A stretch of DNA of 9,889 bases from an uncultured Clostridia bacterium (GCA_947177695.1 CAMWVO010000037.1:1-9889), one strand, 5' to 3'. Shown: positions 1 to 5,307, counted from the first letter of the stretch. Numbers and translations: made by a program. Notes: generated by a model not told the origin, from the sequence alone.

Positions 1-28
1 CAGCCTTGAAAGGCTGGCGAACTTTTTT
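1..28 (+). terminator. Probable terminator hairpin cut by the window edge
   Basis: CAGCC (1-5) pairs with GGCTG (12-16) around a TTGAAA loop; six T's follow at 23-28. The bases between the stem and the T tract (GCGAAC) would be stem if the missing left flank reads GTTCGC, so the visible hairpin is probably the upper part of a longer terminator for an upstream + strand gene. That extension is inference, because the left arm lies outside the window. Confidence 0.55.
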
Positions 29-33
29 GAGTC

Positions 34-48
34 GGCGGCTTCGCCGCC
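34..48. repeat. Small GC-rich hairpin (GGCGGC-TTC-GCCGCC)
   Basis: Perfect 6-bp stem with a TTC loop directly after the left-edge terminator. It has no T tract of its own. It may be part of a dispersed intergenic repeat or a stem-loop in the leader region; nothing in the sequence decides this. Confidence 0.5.
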
Positions 49-106
49 TAAGCGTCCCGACAGTTAGTCGCGTAAATCAAAATTTATACTTTTCGTCAGT
101 TTTTCA

Positions 107-122
107 TTGTTGATATCAACAA
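107..122. promoter_or_regulatory. 16-bp perfect palindrome, candidate operator
   Basis: TTGTTGATATCAACAA is a perfect 16-bp dyad with no spacer, lying about 45 bp upstream of the putative -35 of the sigma-1 promoter. A gapless dyad in AT-rich DNA fits a dimeric repressor or activator site better than an RNA hairpin, since there is no loop. Its function is inference only. Confidence 0.35.
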
Positions 123-167
123 ATACTCTCTTTGGATTTGTTCAAACCGCCGAATATTTTTATTTGT

Positions 168-197
168 GTGACATTTCGGCTTTTTCGGGGATATATA
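168..197 (+). promoter_or_regulatory. Candidate promoter of sigma-1
   Basis: GTGACA (168-173) and TATATA (192-197) are separated by 18 bp, a fair match to a sigma-A promoter. Transcription would start near 203-205. This would make an ATG at 203 essentially leaderless and favours the TTG at 230, which has a good ribosome binding site. An ECF-type autoregulated promoter was not clearly seen. Confidence 0.35.
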
Positions 198-229
198 AAG
201 TGATGTACATCGGAAAGGAAGTGAGAGAT

Positions 230-796
230 TTGCTTTGCAAAGAGGAGTTTGAACGGGTCGCCTGTGAGAACGCACAGCGGCTTTACGCTCATGCGGCGGT
301 AATGCTCCGCTCCGCAAGCGATGCTGAGGACGCCGCCGAGGAAGCTTTGTACCAGCTGTTCAAACGGAAAAAGCCATTTGAAAGCGAGGAGCACTGCCGC
401 GCTTGGCTTATCAGGGTGACGGTGAATGCGTCCTTGAAAATCCTCCGAAGAAGAAAGCATTTTTCCGACGACCCGGAGGAGCTTGAAAAGATCACAAAGC
501 AGTTTGAGTATCCCGAACAGTCGGAACTGTTCCGTGCGGTGTCCTGTCTGGATAATAACTATAAGACGGTGATACTGCTTTACTACTATGAAAATATGTC
601 GGCGTCGGAAATTGCCCGCACGCTGAAAATTTCGGTCACAGCCGTTACAACAAGGCTTGACCGCGCAAGAAAACAGCTTAAAGCAAAGCTTGAAGGGAGT
701 AACGAATATGAATACTTTGAACGACAGACTAAAGGAAACTATGTCCATGATCTCAACCGAGCGGGACATCGTGACCTCGGCGAAAATAAGGGCTGA
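230..796 (+). CDS. ECF-type RNA polymerase sigma factor (sigma-1)
   Basis: Predicted cytoplasmic sigma-70 family factor of the ECF group, redirecting RNA polymerase to its own promoters. From the TTG start it has 188 residues. Region 2 is about residues 7-75 (DAEDAAEEALYQLF, then FESEEHCRAWLIRVTVN, the -10 recognition segment). Region 4 is about 104-151, a helix-turn-helix with SASEIARTLKISVTAVTTRL for -35 recognition. Start choice: TTG at 230 lies 6 nt after AAGGAAGTG (215-223). ATG 203 (197 aa) and GTG 221 are in frame but poorly spaced from a Shine-Dalgarno, and the open frame extends back to 107 without a family match. The last ~30 residues are read out of frame over the start of the anti-sigma gene. 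It is followed by a membrane anti-sigma protein that probably controls it. Confidence 0.88.
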   Translation: MLCKEEFERVACENAQRLYAHAAVMLRSASDAEDAAEEALYQLFKRKKPFESEEHCRAWLIRVTVNASLKILRRRKHFSDDPEELEKITKQFEYPEQSELFRAVSCLDNNYKTVILLYYYENMSASEIARTLKISVTAVTTRLDRARKQLKAKLEGSNEYEYFERQTKGNYVHDLNRAGHRDLGENKG

Positions 797-1817
797 AGCG
801 GAGGCGGGACATAAAAAGTCCCTGCCGAAAATGAAGATGAGCGTCCCCGCGGCGGTCTGCATATTGATCTTGATTTGCGGAATTACAGTCTCGGCGGCAG
901 CAAATATGGGCTGGACGCATAAGCTTTTCGGCAGCAGCGCGTCTATTATTGAGGAAAATTTTAACGATTACAGCGTTGAAATAGGAAACGTTAAAATTGA
1001 AAATGCCGAGGGTCTGAACTGTAAATTCTCTATAGGGGACGTTATTTCGGACGGAAATATGCTTTTTATAAATCTGTTTGTTGAAGATACCCTCGGAGAG
1101 CTTCAATGGGACGGTGAAAGAGCCGCTCCCGGAAACGCGCTGGCTGTAGACGGAAGCGCGCTCCGCTATTCATGGATAACCTCAACCTGGTTGATAACCG
1201 ACCAAACAGAAGATACTGTCAGCACGGCGATCATTGTTAAATTCAACAATAGTATTAAAAAGGGCGATGTTGTGGACTTCAGGCTTACAAACAGCACCCT
1301 GCGTCCGCATGAGTTTCTCACTCCCGAGGAAGCAAAAAAATGGAGAACAGATCTTGCTACGGTAAGCTTTGAAATCCAAAGCGATGTAAATGCTGCAAAA
1401 ACAATAAACGTAAACCACACCGCTGTTTTCAAAAACAGACCCAATCCCGAATGGGAATTTCCTGCATATGATGAGGATAACCTAATATCCGCTGAAATAA
1501 ACATTGACACCATAACTATTTCGCCTTTTAGCTTTGAATTAAACGGTACAGCCGATTTTTTACAAAACGTTGGCTTGATGAACTCTCCCGAAACAGGGTG
1601 GGGAAACATCTGGTTTATTTATAAAAGCGGTGAAAGGGTATGCTTCCAACCCAATACGACAACTATGAAAGTCAAAGAAAATTGCAAAGAAGTATGGATC
1701 TACGGTGATTTCTCCAATTCAAACGGCGTGACACCAATGGGAGTGCAGAACCTGAACGAGATCGAAGCCATAGAATTTGACGGCGTGACTGTTCCGCTTG
1801 CATCCGGTGATGAATAA
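708..1817 (+). CDS. Membrane anti-sigma factor partner of sigma-1
   Basis: 369-residue single-pass membrane protein of the type paired with clostridial ECF sigma factors. A short cytoplasmic N-terminus (1-43, charged, no HxxxCxxC zinc motif) presumably binds sigma-1. One TM segment follows (about 44-65, VPAAVCILILICGITVSA), then a ~300-residue extracytoplasmic domain rich in beta-prone sequence (for example VEIGNVKIENAEGLNCKF). The ATG at 708 follows AAGGGAG (693-699) by 8 nt. The same frame is open back to 657, but that stretch lies within the sigma gene and has no better start. The gene overlaps sigma-1 by 89 bp in another frame, so the pair is translationally linked. The architecture resembles DUF4179-like anti-sigma proteins. 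The ligand or stress sensed is unknown. No clear terminator follows; a promoter for the next operon begins 22 bp after the stop. Confidence 0.75.
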   Translation: MNTLNDRLKETMSMISTERDIVTSAKIRAEAEAGHKKSLPKMKMSVPAAVCILILICGITVSAAANMGWTHKLFGSSASIIEENFNDYSVEIGNVKIENAEGLNCKFSIGDVISDGNMLFINLFVEDTLGELQWDGERAAPGNALAVDGSALRYSWITSTWLITDQTEDTVSTAIIVKFNNSIKKGDVVDFRLTNSTLRPHEFLTPEEAKKWRTDLATVSFEIQSDVNAAKTINVNHTAVFKNRPNPEWEFPAYDEDNLISAEINIDTITISPFSFELNGTADFLQNVGLMNSPETGWGNIWFIYKSGERVCFQPNTTTMKVKENCKEVWIYGDFSNSNGVTPMGVQNLNEIEAIEFDGVTVPLASGDE

Positions 1818-1839
1818 TTACGTTATATTTTAAGTCATA

Positions 1840-1868
1840 TTGACAAAACGAACAAAACTGTGTATAAT
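1840..1868 (+). promoter_or_regulatory. Consensus sigma-A promoter of the YafQ-type TA operon
   Basis: TTGACA (1840-1845) and TATAAT (1863-1868) with a 17-bp spacer are a perfect match to the sigma-A consensus. A direct repeat ACAAAAC (1843-1849 and 1852-1858) overlaps the -35 and spacer and could be an antitoxin-binding site. Such a strong promoter normally needs repression, as in autoregulated TA operons; that last point is inference. Confidence 0.85.
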
Positions 1869-1889
1869 AACATCAAAGGAGCTGATCTG

Positions 1890-2099
1890 ATGAGTACAAA
1901 GGAAATTGCATACAGCATTATCGACGGTATGAGTGATGAACAGCTTTCGGCTTTTGTTGCACTTTTCGGGAAGTCCTCCGAAATTCCAAACAGTGAAACT
2001 CTTGAGGCAATCCGTGAGGTTGAGGACATGAAGCTACACCCAGAAAATTACAAAAGCTATGATGATGTTGACGCTATGTTTAAGGAGCTGCTTGCGTGA
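1890..2099 (+). CDS. Antitoxin of a YafQ-type toxin-antitoxin pair
   Basis: 69-residue acidic protein encoded directly upstream of a YafQ-like toxin and overlapping it by 4 bp. The start is ATG 1890, after AAAGGAG (1876-1882) by 7 nt. The N-terminus (residues 1-27, KEIAYSIIDGMSDEQLSAFV) is helical and does not look like the ribbon-helix-helix of DinJ/RelB. The C-terminus (residues ~45-69, HPENYKSYDDVDAMFKELL) resembles the toxin-wrapping tail of RelB-type antitoxins. Expected role: neutralise the toxin and, with it, repress the operon promoter. The function is inferred from position, size and the tail, so the assignment as antitoxin is firm but the subfamily is not. Confidence 0.82.
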   Translation: MSTKEIAYSIIDGMSDEQLSAFVALFGKSSEIPNSETLEAIREVEDMKLHPENYKSYDDVDAMFKELLA

Positions 2100-2374
2100 A
2101 GTACAGTATAAAGCCTACCGCAAAATTTCAAAAGGACTTAAAGCTGGTCAAAAAACGGGGATATGACACGGACAAGCTGAATGCTGTTATCAAAATGCTT
2201 GCCGATGGCAAAGAGCTTCCTCCACAGTATAAGGATCATTTGCTTAAAGGGAGCTTTACAGGCTGCCGTGAATGTCACATTCAACCCGACTGGCTGCTGA
2301 TCTATGAAATTGATGGCGGAAATCTGATACTGTATCTTACAAGGACAGGCACTCACAGCGATCTGTTTGAATAA
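2096..2374 (+). CDS. YafQ-family mRNA interferase toxin (RelE superfamily)
   Basis: 92-residue RelE/YafQ-fold ribonuclease expected to cut mRNA in the ribosomal A site when its antitoxin is lost. Residues matching the YafQ active site are all visible: H48, H61, D65 and W66 (CHIQPDWLLIYEI), R83 and H87 (TRTGTHSDLF) and F91. Length is normal for the family. The start is GTG at 2096, overlapping the antitoxin stop as GTGA, with AAGGAG (2082-2087) 8 nt upstream; translational coupling is therefore likely. The gene appears intact. A rho-independent terminator follows within 7 bp, closing a two-gene operon. Confidence 0.93.
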   Translation: MKYSIKPTAKFQKDLKLVKKRGYDTDKLNAVIKMLADGKELPPQYKDHLLKGSFTGCRECHIQPDWLLIYEIDGGNLILYLTRTGTHSDLFE

Positions 2375-2380
2375 AGCATA

Positions 2381-2416
2381 AATCCGTGACCCAAAAAATA
2401 GGGTCACGGATTTTTT
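2381..2416 (+). terminator. Rho-independent terminator of the YafQ TA operon
   Basis: AATCCGTGACCC (2381-2392) pairs perfectly with GGGTCACGGATT (2401-2412) around an 8-nt A-rich loop, and the 3' arm runs into T6 (2411-2416). The A-rich left side makes it possibly bidirectional, but the next gene lies on the same strand. Confidence 0.92.
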
Positions 2417-2471
2417 AAAAAAAATTTTTTCTTAATGCGTTCGTTTTCCTTTTTAAATCGTATTGTTAATG

Positions 2472-2651
2472 ACGGAACAAAAGTCTGAGACTTTACCCAT
2501 ACCGTCGTCTACAGTGAGCAGCCATACTGCTCTCCCGAGACGATAAACAGTTATGGTATAAGGATTATACGAAAGGCTGAGCCTTTACCCTTATTGGCAT
2601 ACATTTTCAATAAAGGTAAAACTCCCATGGGTAACAACACTTTTGTACCGT
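2472..2651 (+). repeat. Structured element A, leader of sigma-2 (unidentified RNA or MITE-like repeat)
   Basis: About 180 bp of non-coding DNA bounded by an 11/12 inverted repeat: ACGGAACAAAAG (2472-2483) against CTTTTGTACCGT (2640-2651). Inside, in order: hairpin AAAGTC-TGA-GACTTT (2480-2494) then ACCC; a long stem-loop 2497-2563, with TCGTCT/AGACGA (2505-2510/2538-2543) enclosing GAGCAG-ccata-CTGCTC (2516-2532); hairpin AAAGGC-TGA-GCCTTT (2572-2586) then ACCC; hairpin TTATTG/CAATAA (2591-2596/2608-2613) with loop GCATACATTTT; and palindrome CCCATGGG (2624-2631). The element ends 30 bp before the sigma-2 ATG and just before its ribosome binding site, so it would form the 5' leader if transcribed. 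It shares a motif with element B. I could not match it to a known riboswitch. Confidence 0.6.
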
Positions 2652-2681
2652 TACTTGACTATAACCGGAGGTGAAAATCCA

Positions 2682-3242
2682 ATGGACAGGCAATCAACAC
2701 AAAGCAAGCAGGAAATTCTTGCAGACATCTATCTGCGCAATCTGGACACGGTCTACCGGGTCTGCTGGCTGTACATGAAAAACAGGTCGGATACCGAGGA
2801 CGCGGTCTCGGACACCTTTGTGCGGCTTATGCGGTCGGACATGAAATTTGAAAGCCGCGAGCATGAAAAGGCATGGCTTATCGCTGCGGCGCGGAATATC
2901 TGCAAGGACGTTCTGAAAAGTCCCAAGTACAGAAACGAGCCGCTGGACGAAAATATGCTGACGGGAGAAATTCTTACGGACGAGACCCTTATCGCCGTAA
3001 AGGAGCTTCCCGAAAAGTACAGGACAGCTGTGTATCTTCACTATTACGAGGGATATTCCTGCGGCGAGATAGCTGAAATGATTGGTTCCCTGAAATCCAC
3101 CGTCATCAGCAGACTGGCGAGAGGAAGAAAAATTTTAAAAAAAATAATGGAAGGTGATCCTGATGAAGCTGAAAGGCGCGTTGTCACAAATCAGACCCAC
3201 AGAGGAGCAGAGAGAAAAGATATACGGCGATATTCTGAATAA
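2682..3242 (+). CDS. ECF-type RNA polymerase sigma factor (sigma-2)
   Basis: 186-residue ECF sigma factor. Region 2 is about residues 16-83 (DTEDAVSDTFVRLM, then FESREHEKAWLIAAARNICKD). Region 4 is about 106-154 (LPEKYRTAVYLHYYEGYSCG with helix-turn-helix EIAEMIGSLKSTVISRLARG). ATG 2682 is preceded by GGAGGTGA (2667-2674) with 7-nt spacing, a near-perfect ribosome binding site, which decides the start over an in-frame start at 2643. It is clearly a paralogue of sigma-1 in layout (same FES-EH--AWLI motif and same spacing), but divergent enough to expect different promoters. The last ~27 residues are encoded over the anti-sigma gene in another frame. It forms a two-gene operon with the anti-sigma, with element A in the leader. 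No convincing promoter was identified in the 2417-2681 interval. Confidence 0.92.
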   Translation: MDRQSTQSKQEILADIYLRNLDTVYRVCWLYMKNRSDTEDAVSDTFVRLMRSDMKFESREHEKAWLIAAARNICKDVLKSPKYRNEPLDENMLTGEILTDETLIAVKELPEKYRTAVYLHYYEGYSCGEIAEMIGSLKSTVISRLARGRKILKKIMEGDPDEAERRVVTNQTHRGAERKDIRRYSE

Positions 3243-4422
3243 GCTTTCGGAAAGACCGCTTGAAAAGGAAAAAAAGGAGACGAAAATTGTCATGAAAAGA
3301 AGAAAGCTCGCCACTTATGTTGTTGCGGCAGCGGCGGCTGTGGCTGTTGCGGGAGGAAGCGTTTACGCAGTATCTCCCGAAGTTCGGGAGTCTGTAAATA
3401 ATATTCTCGGCATAAACAGGCAGTCCACCGAGGAGTACTACGAAATTCAAAACGCTTGGGGAAACAGCTCCGCAGGCATTGAGGTTATCGGGGACGCTCT
3501 TACCGTTACGGAAAACGACTTTACCGAGTTTGCCGAGGGTATAAGAGCAAAGCTTGTAGGCGTTGTGAACAACGGAACTTCTGCGGAGCTTATTTTGGAG
3601 TTTGAATTTGACGAGCCCGTTAAGAACTACGAATATATTTTGGAAGATGTAAGCATAAGCGCATTTCCCAAATATCTGCACAGCTACTCATACGGTTTAT
3701 TAAATGCCACAGAGGGCAATAAAGTATACGAAACTGTTCGTCTTGAAGATATTGAAAACATACCCAAAGATATGACAATAACTATAGAAATAAAAACTCT
3801 TGACAAAGCAAACAGCAAAGGTATGCATGATACGGACGAAACCTGCGCCGATGACCCTTCGGTAAAAATTCACGGAAATTTCAGCGCGGACTTTAAGATC
3901 GGTACTCCGATAAAATCGTATTCCGCAAATATTGAACCCGCTGAAATATCATGGACACACTATCGTATGGGCGGAGAAACTGCTCGCATGGAAATCACGG
4001 CTTTGAAATATTCTCCGAAGAAAATAAGCGTTGACCTGCGTATGCTGGAGGACTTCCTTGTTATTCATAACGATGAATACGGCGGAGTGCAGTACTTCAA
4101 TAATACACAGATGTTCTGCGACAGTATCATGGGCAACGAAAAGGCAATGCCCCTTAAATTAAAAATGTCCGACGGCTCGTTAAAGGACGTTTTGTATTAC
4201 AATGTAGACTCCAATGCGGTAAATGACATTGATAAAAATACTCTTGTTACCGACATGGACTGGATAAAAGCAAGCTGGGATATTTATTCCGACAAGCCTA
4301 CAACAGTTACTTTCGAGATCGCTGGTATTGTGGACTACACCGACGTTGAAGCAATAGTTTTCTGCGGAAAGGAATTTCCCATTACCGAAAGGAATTTCGG
4401 CATTAACGCTGCTTTAAGCTAA
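3163..4422 (+). CDS. Membrane anti-sigma factor partner of sigma-2
   Basis: 419-residue protein. The cytoplasmic N-terminus (1-48, LSQIRPTEEQREKIYGDILNK, charged and helical, no zinc motif) is the likely sigma-binding part. A single TM segment spans about 49-70 (alanine/valine rich), followed by SPEVRESVNNILGI, a juxtamembrane pattern common in DUF4179-like anti-sigma proteins. The rest (~350 residues) is a large extracytoplasmic sensor domain. ATG 3163 is preferred because AAGGTGA (3151-3157) lies 5 nt upstream; GTG 3154 in the same frame sits on the ribosome binding site. The gene overlaps sigma-2 by 80 bp. It is the same type of protein as the partner of sigma-1, with a longer ectodomain. 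The signal sensed is unknown. Confidence 0.77.
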   Translation: MKLKGALSQIRPTEEQREKIYGDILNKLSERPLEKEKKETKIVMKRRKLATYVVAAAAAVAVAGGSVYAVSPEVRESVNNILGINRQSTEEYYEIQNAWGNSSAGIEVIGDALTVTENDFTEFAEGIRAKLVGVVNNGTSAELILEFEFDEPVKNYEYILEDVSISAFPKYLHSYSYGLLNATEGNKVYETVRLEDIENIPKDMTITIEIKTLDKANSKGMHDTDETCADDPSVKIHGNFSADFKIGTPIKSYSANIEPAEISWTHYRMGGETARMEITALKYSPKKISVDLRMLEDFLVIHNDEYGGVQYFNNTQMFCDSIMGNEKAMPLKLKMSDGSLKDVLYYNVDSNAVNDIDKNTLVTDMDWIKASWDIYSDKPTTVTFEIAGIVDYTDVEAIVFCGKEFPITERNFGINAALS

Positions 4423-4437
4423 TAACATATATTTATC

Positions 4438-4559
4438 AAAAATCCGGTACACTTAGGCGAATAGTGATACAGAAGTATCTTTCGTCTCGGCTGAGAATTA
4501 CCCTTACCGTCAAAGTATGGCGGCAAGGGTAAAGGCTCAGCCTTTTGTACCGGATTTTT
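4438..4559 (-). repeat. Structured element B, related to element A in opposite orientation; acts as terminator on + strand
   Basis: A 122-bp element closed by perfect 14-bp arms, AAAAATCCGGTACA (4438-4451) and TGTACCGGATTTTT (4546-4559). On the + strand the closing stem encloses four hairpins: CGAA..GATAC-agaa-GTATC..TTCG (4458-4484), TCTC-ggct-GAGA (4485-4496), ACCCTTACCG/CGGCAAGGGT (4500-4509/4521-4530, one mismatch) and AAAGGC-TCA-GCCTTT (4531-4545). The right arm ends in T5, so it can terminate the sigma-2/anti-sigma-2 transcript. Read on the - strand it carries the same motif as element A: AAAGGCTGAGCCTTT, ACCC, and a hairpin with a CATAC loop. Strand is given for that motif. Whether it is an RNA, a mobile repeat or both is open. 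Confidence 0.62.
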
Positions 4560-4573
4560 AAACGTGCGTCTAT

Positions 4574-4598
4574 AACACGTATTGACAAAACACGTATT
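4574..4598. promoter_or_regulatory. Direct-repeat operator candidate for HicAB
   Basis: AACACGTATT occurs twice (4574-4583 and 4589-4598), 15 bp apart, covering the -35 box and the spacer of the hic promoter. An ACGTG (4562-4566) inverted against CACGT (4576-4580) lies just upstream. This is the expected place for HicB, or the HicAB complex, to bind and repress. The repeats are seen directly; the binding is inference from the family. Confidence 0.5.
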
Positions 4599-4610
4599 AT
4601 ATTGTATAAT
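4582..4610 (+). promoter_or_regulatory. Consensus sigma-A promoter of hicAB
   Basis: TTGACA (4582-4587) and TATAAT (4605-4610) with a 17-bp spacer form a perfect consensus promoter. It has the same TTGACAAAAC beginning as the promoter of the YafQ operon at 1840. The transcript would start near 4617, giving a short leader of about 24 nt to the hicA ATG. Confidence 0.88.
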
Positions 4611-4640
4611 AAATAAAAGCAGTTATCAAGGAGAAACTAT

Positions 4641-4823
4641 ATGACGTTTAAAGAAATGGAAAAGCTTCTTAAAGCTGACGGCTGGGAATTAAAAGGTACA
4701 GTCGGTTCTCATTTCCAATATACACACCCAAGCAAAAGCGGAAAAGTAACTTTGCCAAATCATAAGGGAGATATTCCAAAAGGTACGGCAAATTCAATAT
4801 TAAAACAGGCGGGGCTTAAATAG
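4641..4823 (+). CDS. hicA: HicA mRNA interferase toxin
   Basis: 60-residue HicA toxin with a double-stranded RNA-binding-like fold, a ribonuclease that blocks translation when free of HicB. The catalytic histidine H24 sits in the family motif GSHFQYTHP (residues 22-30), preceded by LLKADGWELKGTVG and followed by KVTLPNHKGDIPKGTANSIL. All this matches complete HicA proteins in length and order. ATG 4641 follows AAGGAGA (4628-4634) by 6 nt. It is first in the operon, with hicB starting 29 bp after its stop. It looks intact and functional. Confidence 0.95.
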   Translation: MTFKEMEKLLKADGWELKGTVGSHFQYTHPSKSGKVTLPNHKGDIPKGTANSILKQAGLK

Positions 4824-4852
4824 CTGCGCGGAAATACGAGAGGAGAATTTTT

Positions 4853-5266
4853 ATGATGACAGTTTATCCTGCTTGCTTCTATAAAGAAAAGGACGGCAAT
4901 TATTCCGTAATTTTTCCCGACCTTGATCACCTTGCCACCTGCGGGGACAGTCTTGAAAACGCTGTTGAAATGGCTATAGACTGTCTTGCAGGGTATGTTC
5001 ATACCGTAAAGGCAGAAAAAAGATCTCTGCCCGAACCGTCGGACATGAGCAGCATTGACATCAACGCGGAATATGACGAATACGAAAGCGCATTTGTAAA
5101 TATAGTTGCGGTAGACGTTGAGGAATATGCGAAAAAGCATTTTGAAAGGTCTGTCAAGAAAACGCTGACTATCCCTGCGTGGCTGAATAATCTTGCGGAG
5201 GAAAAAAATATTAATTTTTCAAAAACCTTGCAGGAAGCCCTGATAAGCAAACTGAATGTTGGATAA
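4853..5266 (+). CDS. hicB: HicB antitoxin with C-terminal DNA-binding domain
   Basis: 137-residue antitoxin. The N-terminal HicB domain (about 1-60: YPACFYKEKDGNYSVIFPDL then CGDSLENAVEMAIDCLAGYV) is the partial RNase H-like fold that binds and covers HicA. An acidic linker (60-85) follows. The C-terminal segment, about 97-137 (KKTLTIPAWLNNLAEEKNIN then FSKTLQEAL), is a ribbon-helix-helix-like DNA-binding domain, which suits autoregulation at the repeats near 4574-4598. AGGAGA (4841-4846) lies 6 nt before ATG 4853; the next codon is also ATG (4856, 9 nt), so either may start. Translation ends at the left arm of the bidirectional terminator shared with gyrA. Confidence 0.94.
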   Translation: MMTVYPACFYKEKDGNYSVIFPDLDHLATCGDSLENAVEMAIDCLAGYVHTVKAEKRSLPEPSDMSSIDINAEYDEYESAFVNIVAVDVEEYAKKHFERSVKKTLTIPAWLNNLAEEKNINFSKTLQEALISKLNVG

Positions 5267-5298
5267 AAAATCCGGTACAGAAAATGTACCGGATTTTT
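5266..5298. terminator. Bidirectional terminator between hicB and gyrA
   Basis: AAAAATCCGGTACA (5266-5279) and TGTACCGGATTTTT (5285-5298) form a perfect 14-bp stem with a GAAAA loop. A's on the left and T's on the right give a U tract on both strands, so it ends hicAB from the left and gyrA (stop at 5308) from the right. The arms are identical to the closing arms of element B. Confidence 0.93.
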
Positions 5299-5307
5299 AT
5301 TATTTTC

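Noticed and set aside
116..862. 248-residue open frame on the - strand opposite sigma-1
   Set aside because: It is the antisense shadow of a clear ECF sigma gene; no ribosome binding site and no family-like pattern.
1818..1839. Terminator after anti-sigma-1
   Set aside because: The short AT-rich gap before the TA promoter shows no stem-loop with a T tract.
2480..2617. CRISPR-like repeat array suggested by the repeated AAAG-n-CTGAG motif
   Set aside because: Only two copies in tandem, unequal spacing, structured rather than unique spacers, and no cas genes.
2631..2654. ECF-type autoregulated promoter before sigma-2 (GGTAAC ... CGTT)
   Set aside because: The spacing is only about 13 bp against about 16 expected, and both boxes lie in the inverted-repeat arm of element A.
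4458..4496. Hammerhead ribozyme-like CGAAA next to a GATAC/GTATC hairpin on the - strand
   Set aside because: There is no CUGANGA core and the base pair expected at the cleavage-proximal end of stem III is a mismatch.
4485..4530. TPP riboswitch-like string GGCTGAGAATTACCC
   Set aside because: The CUGAGA..ACCC half resembles the TPP aptamer, but the upstream GGGG strand and the CUGAUC / UAAU / GCG-AGGGA half are missing, and the region sits downstream of a gene and antisense to the related motif.
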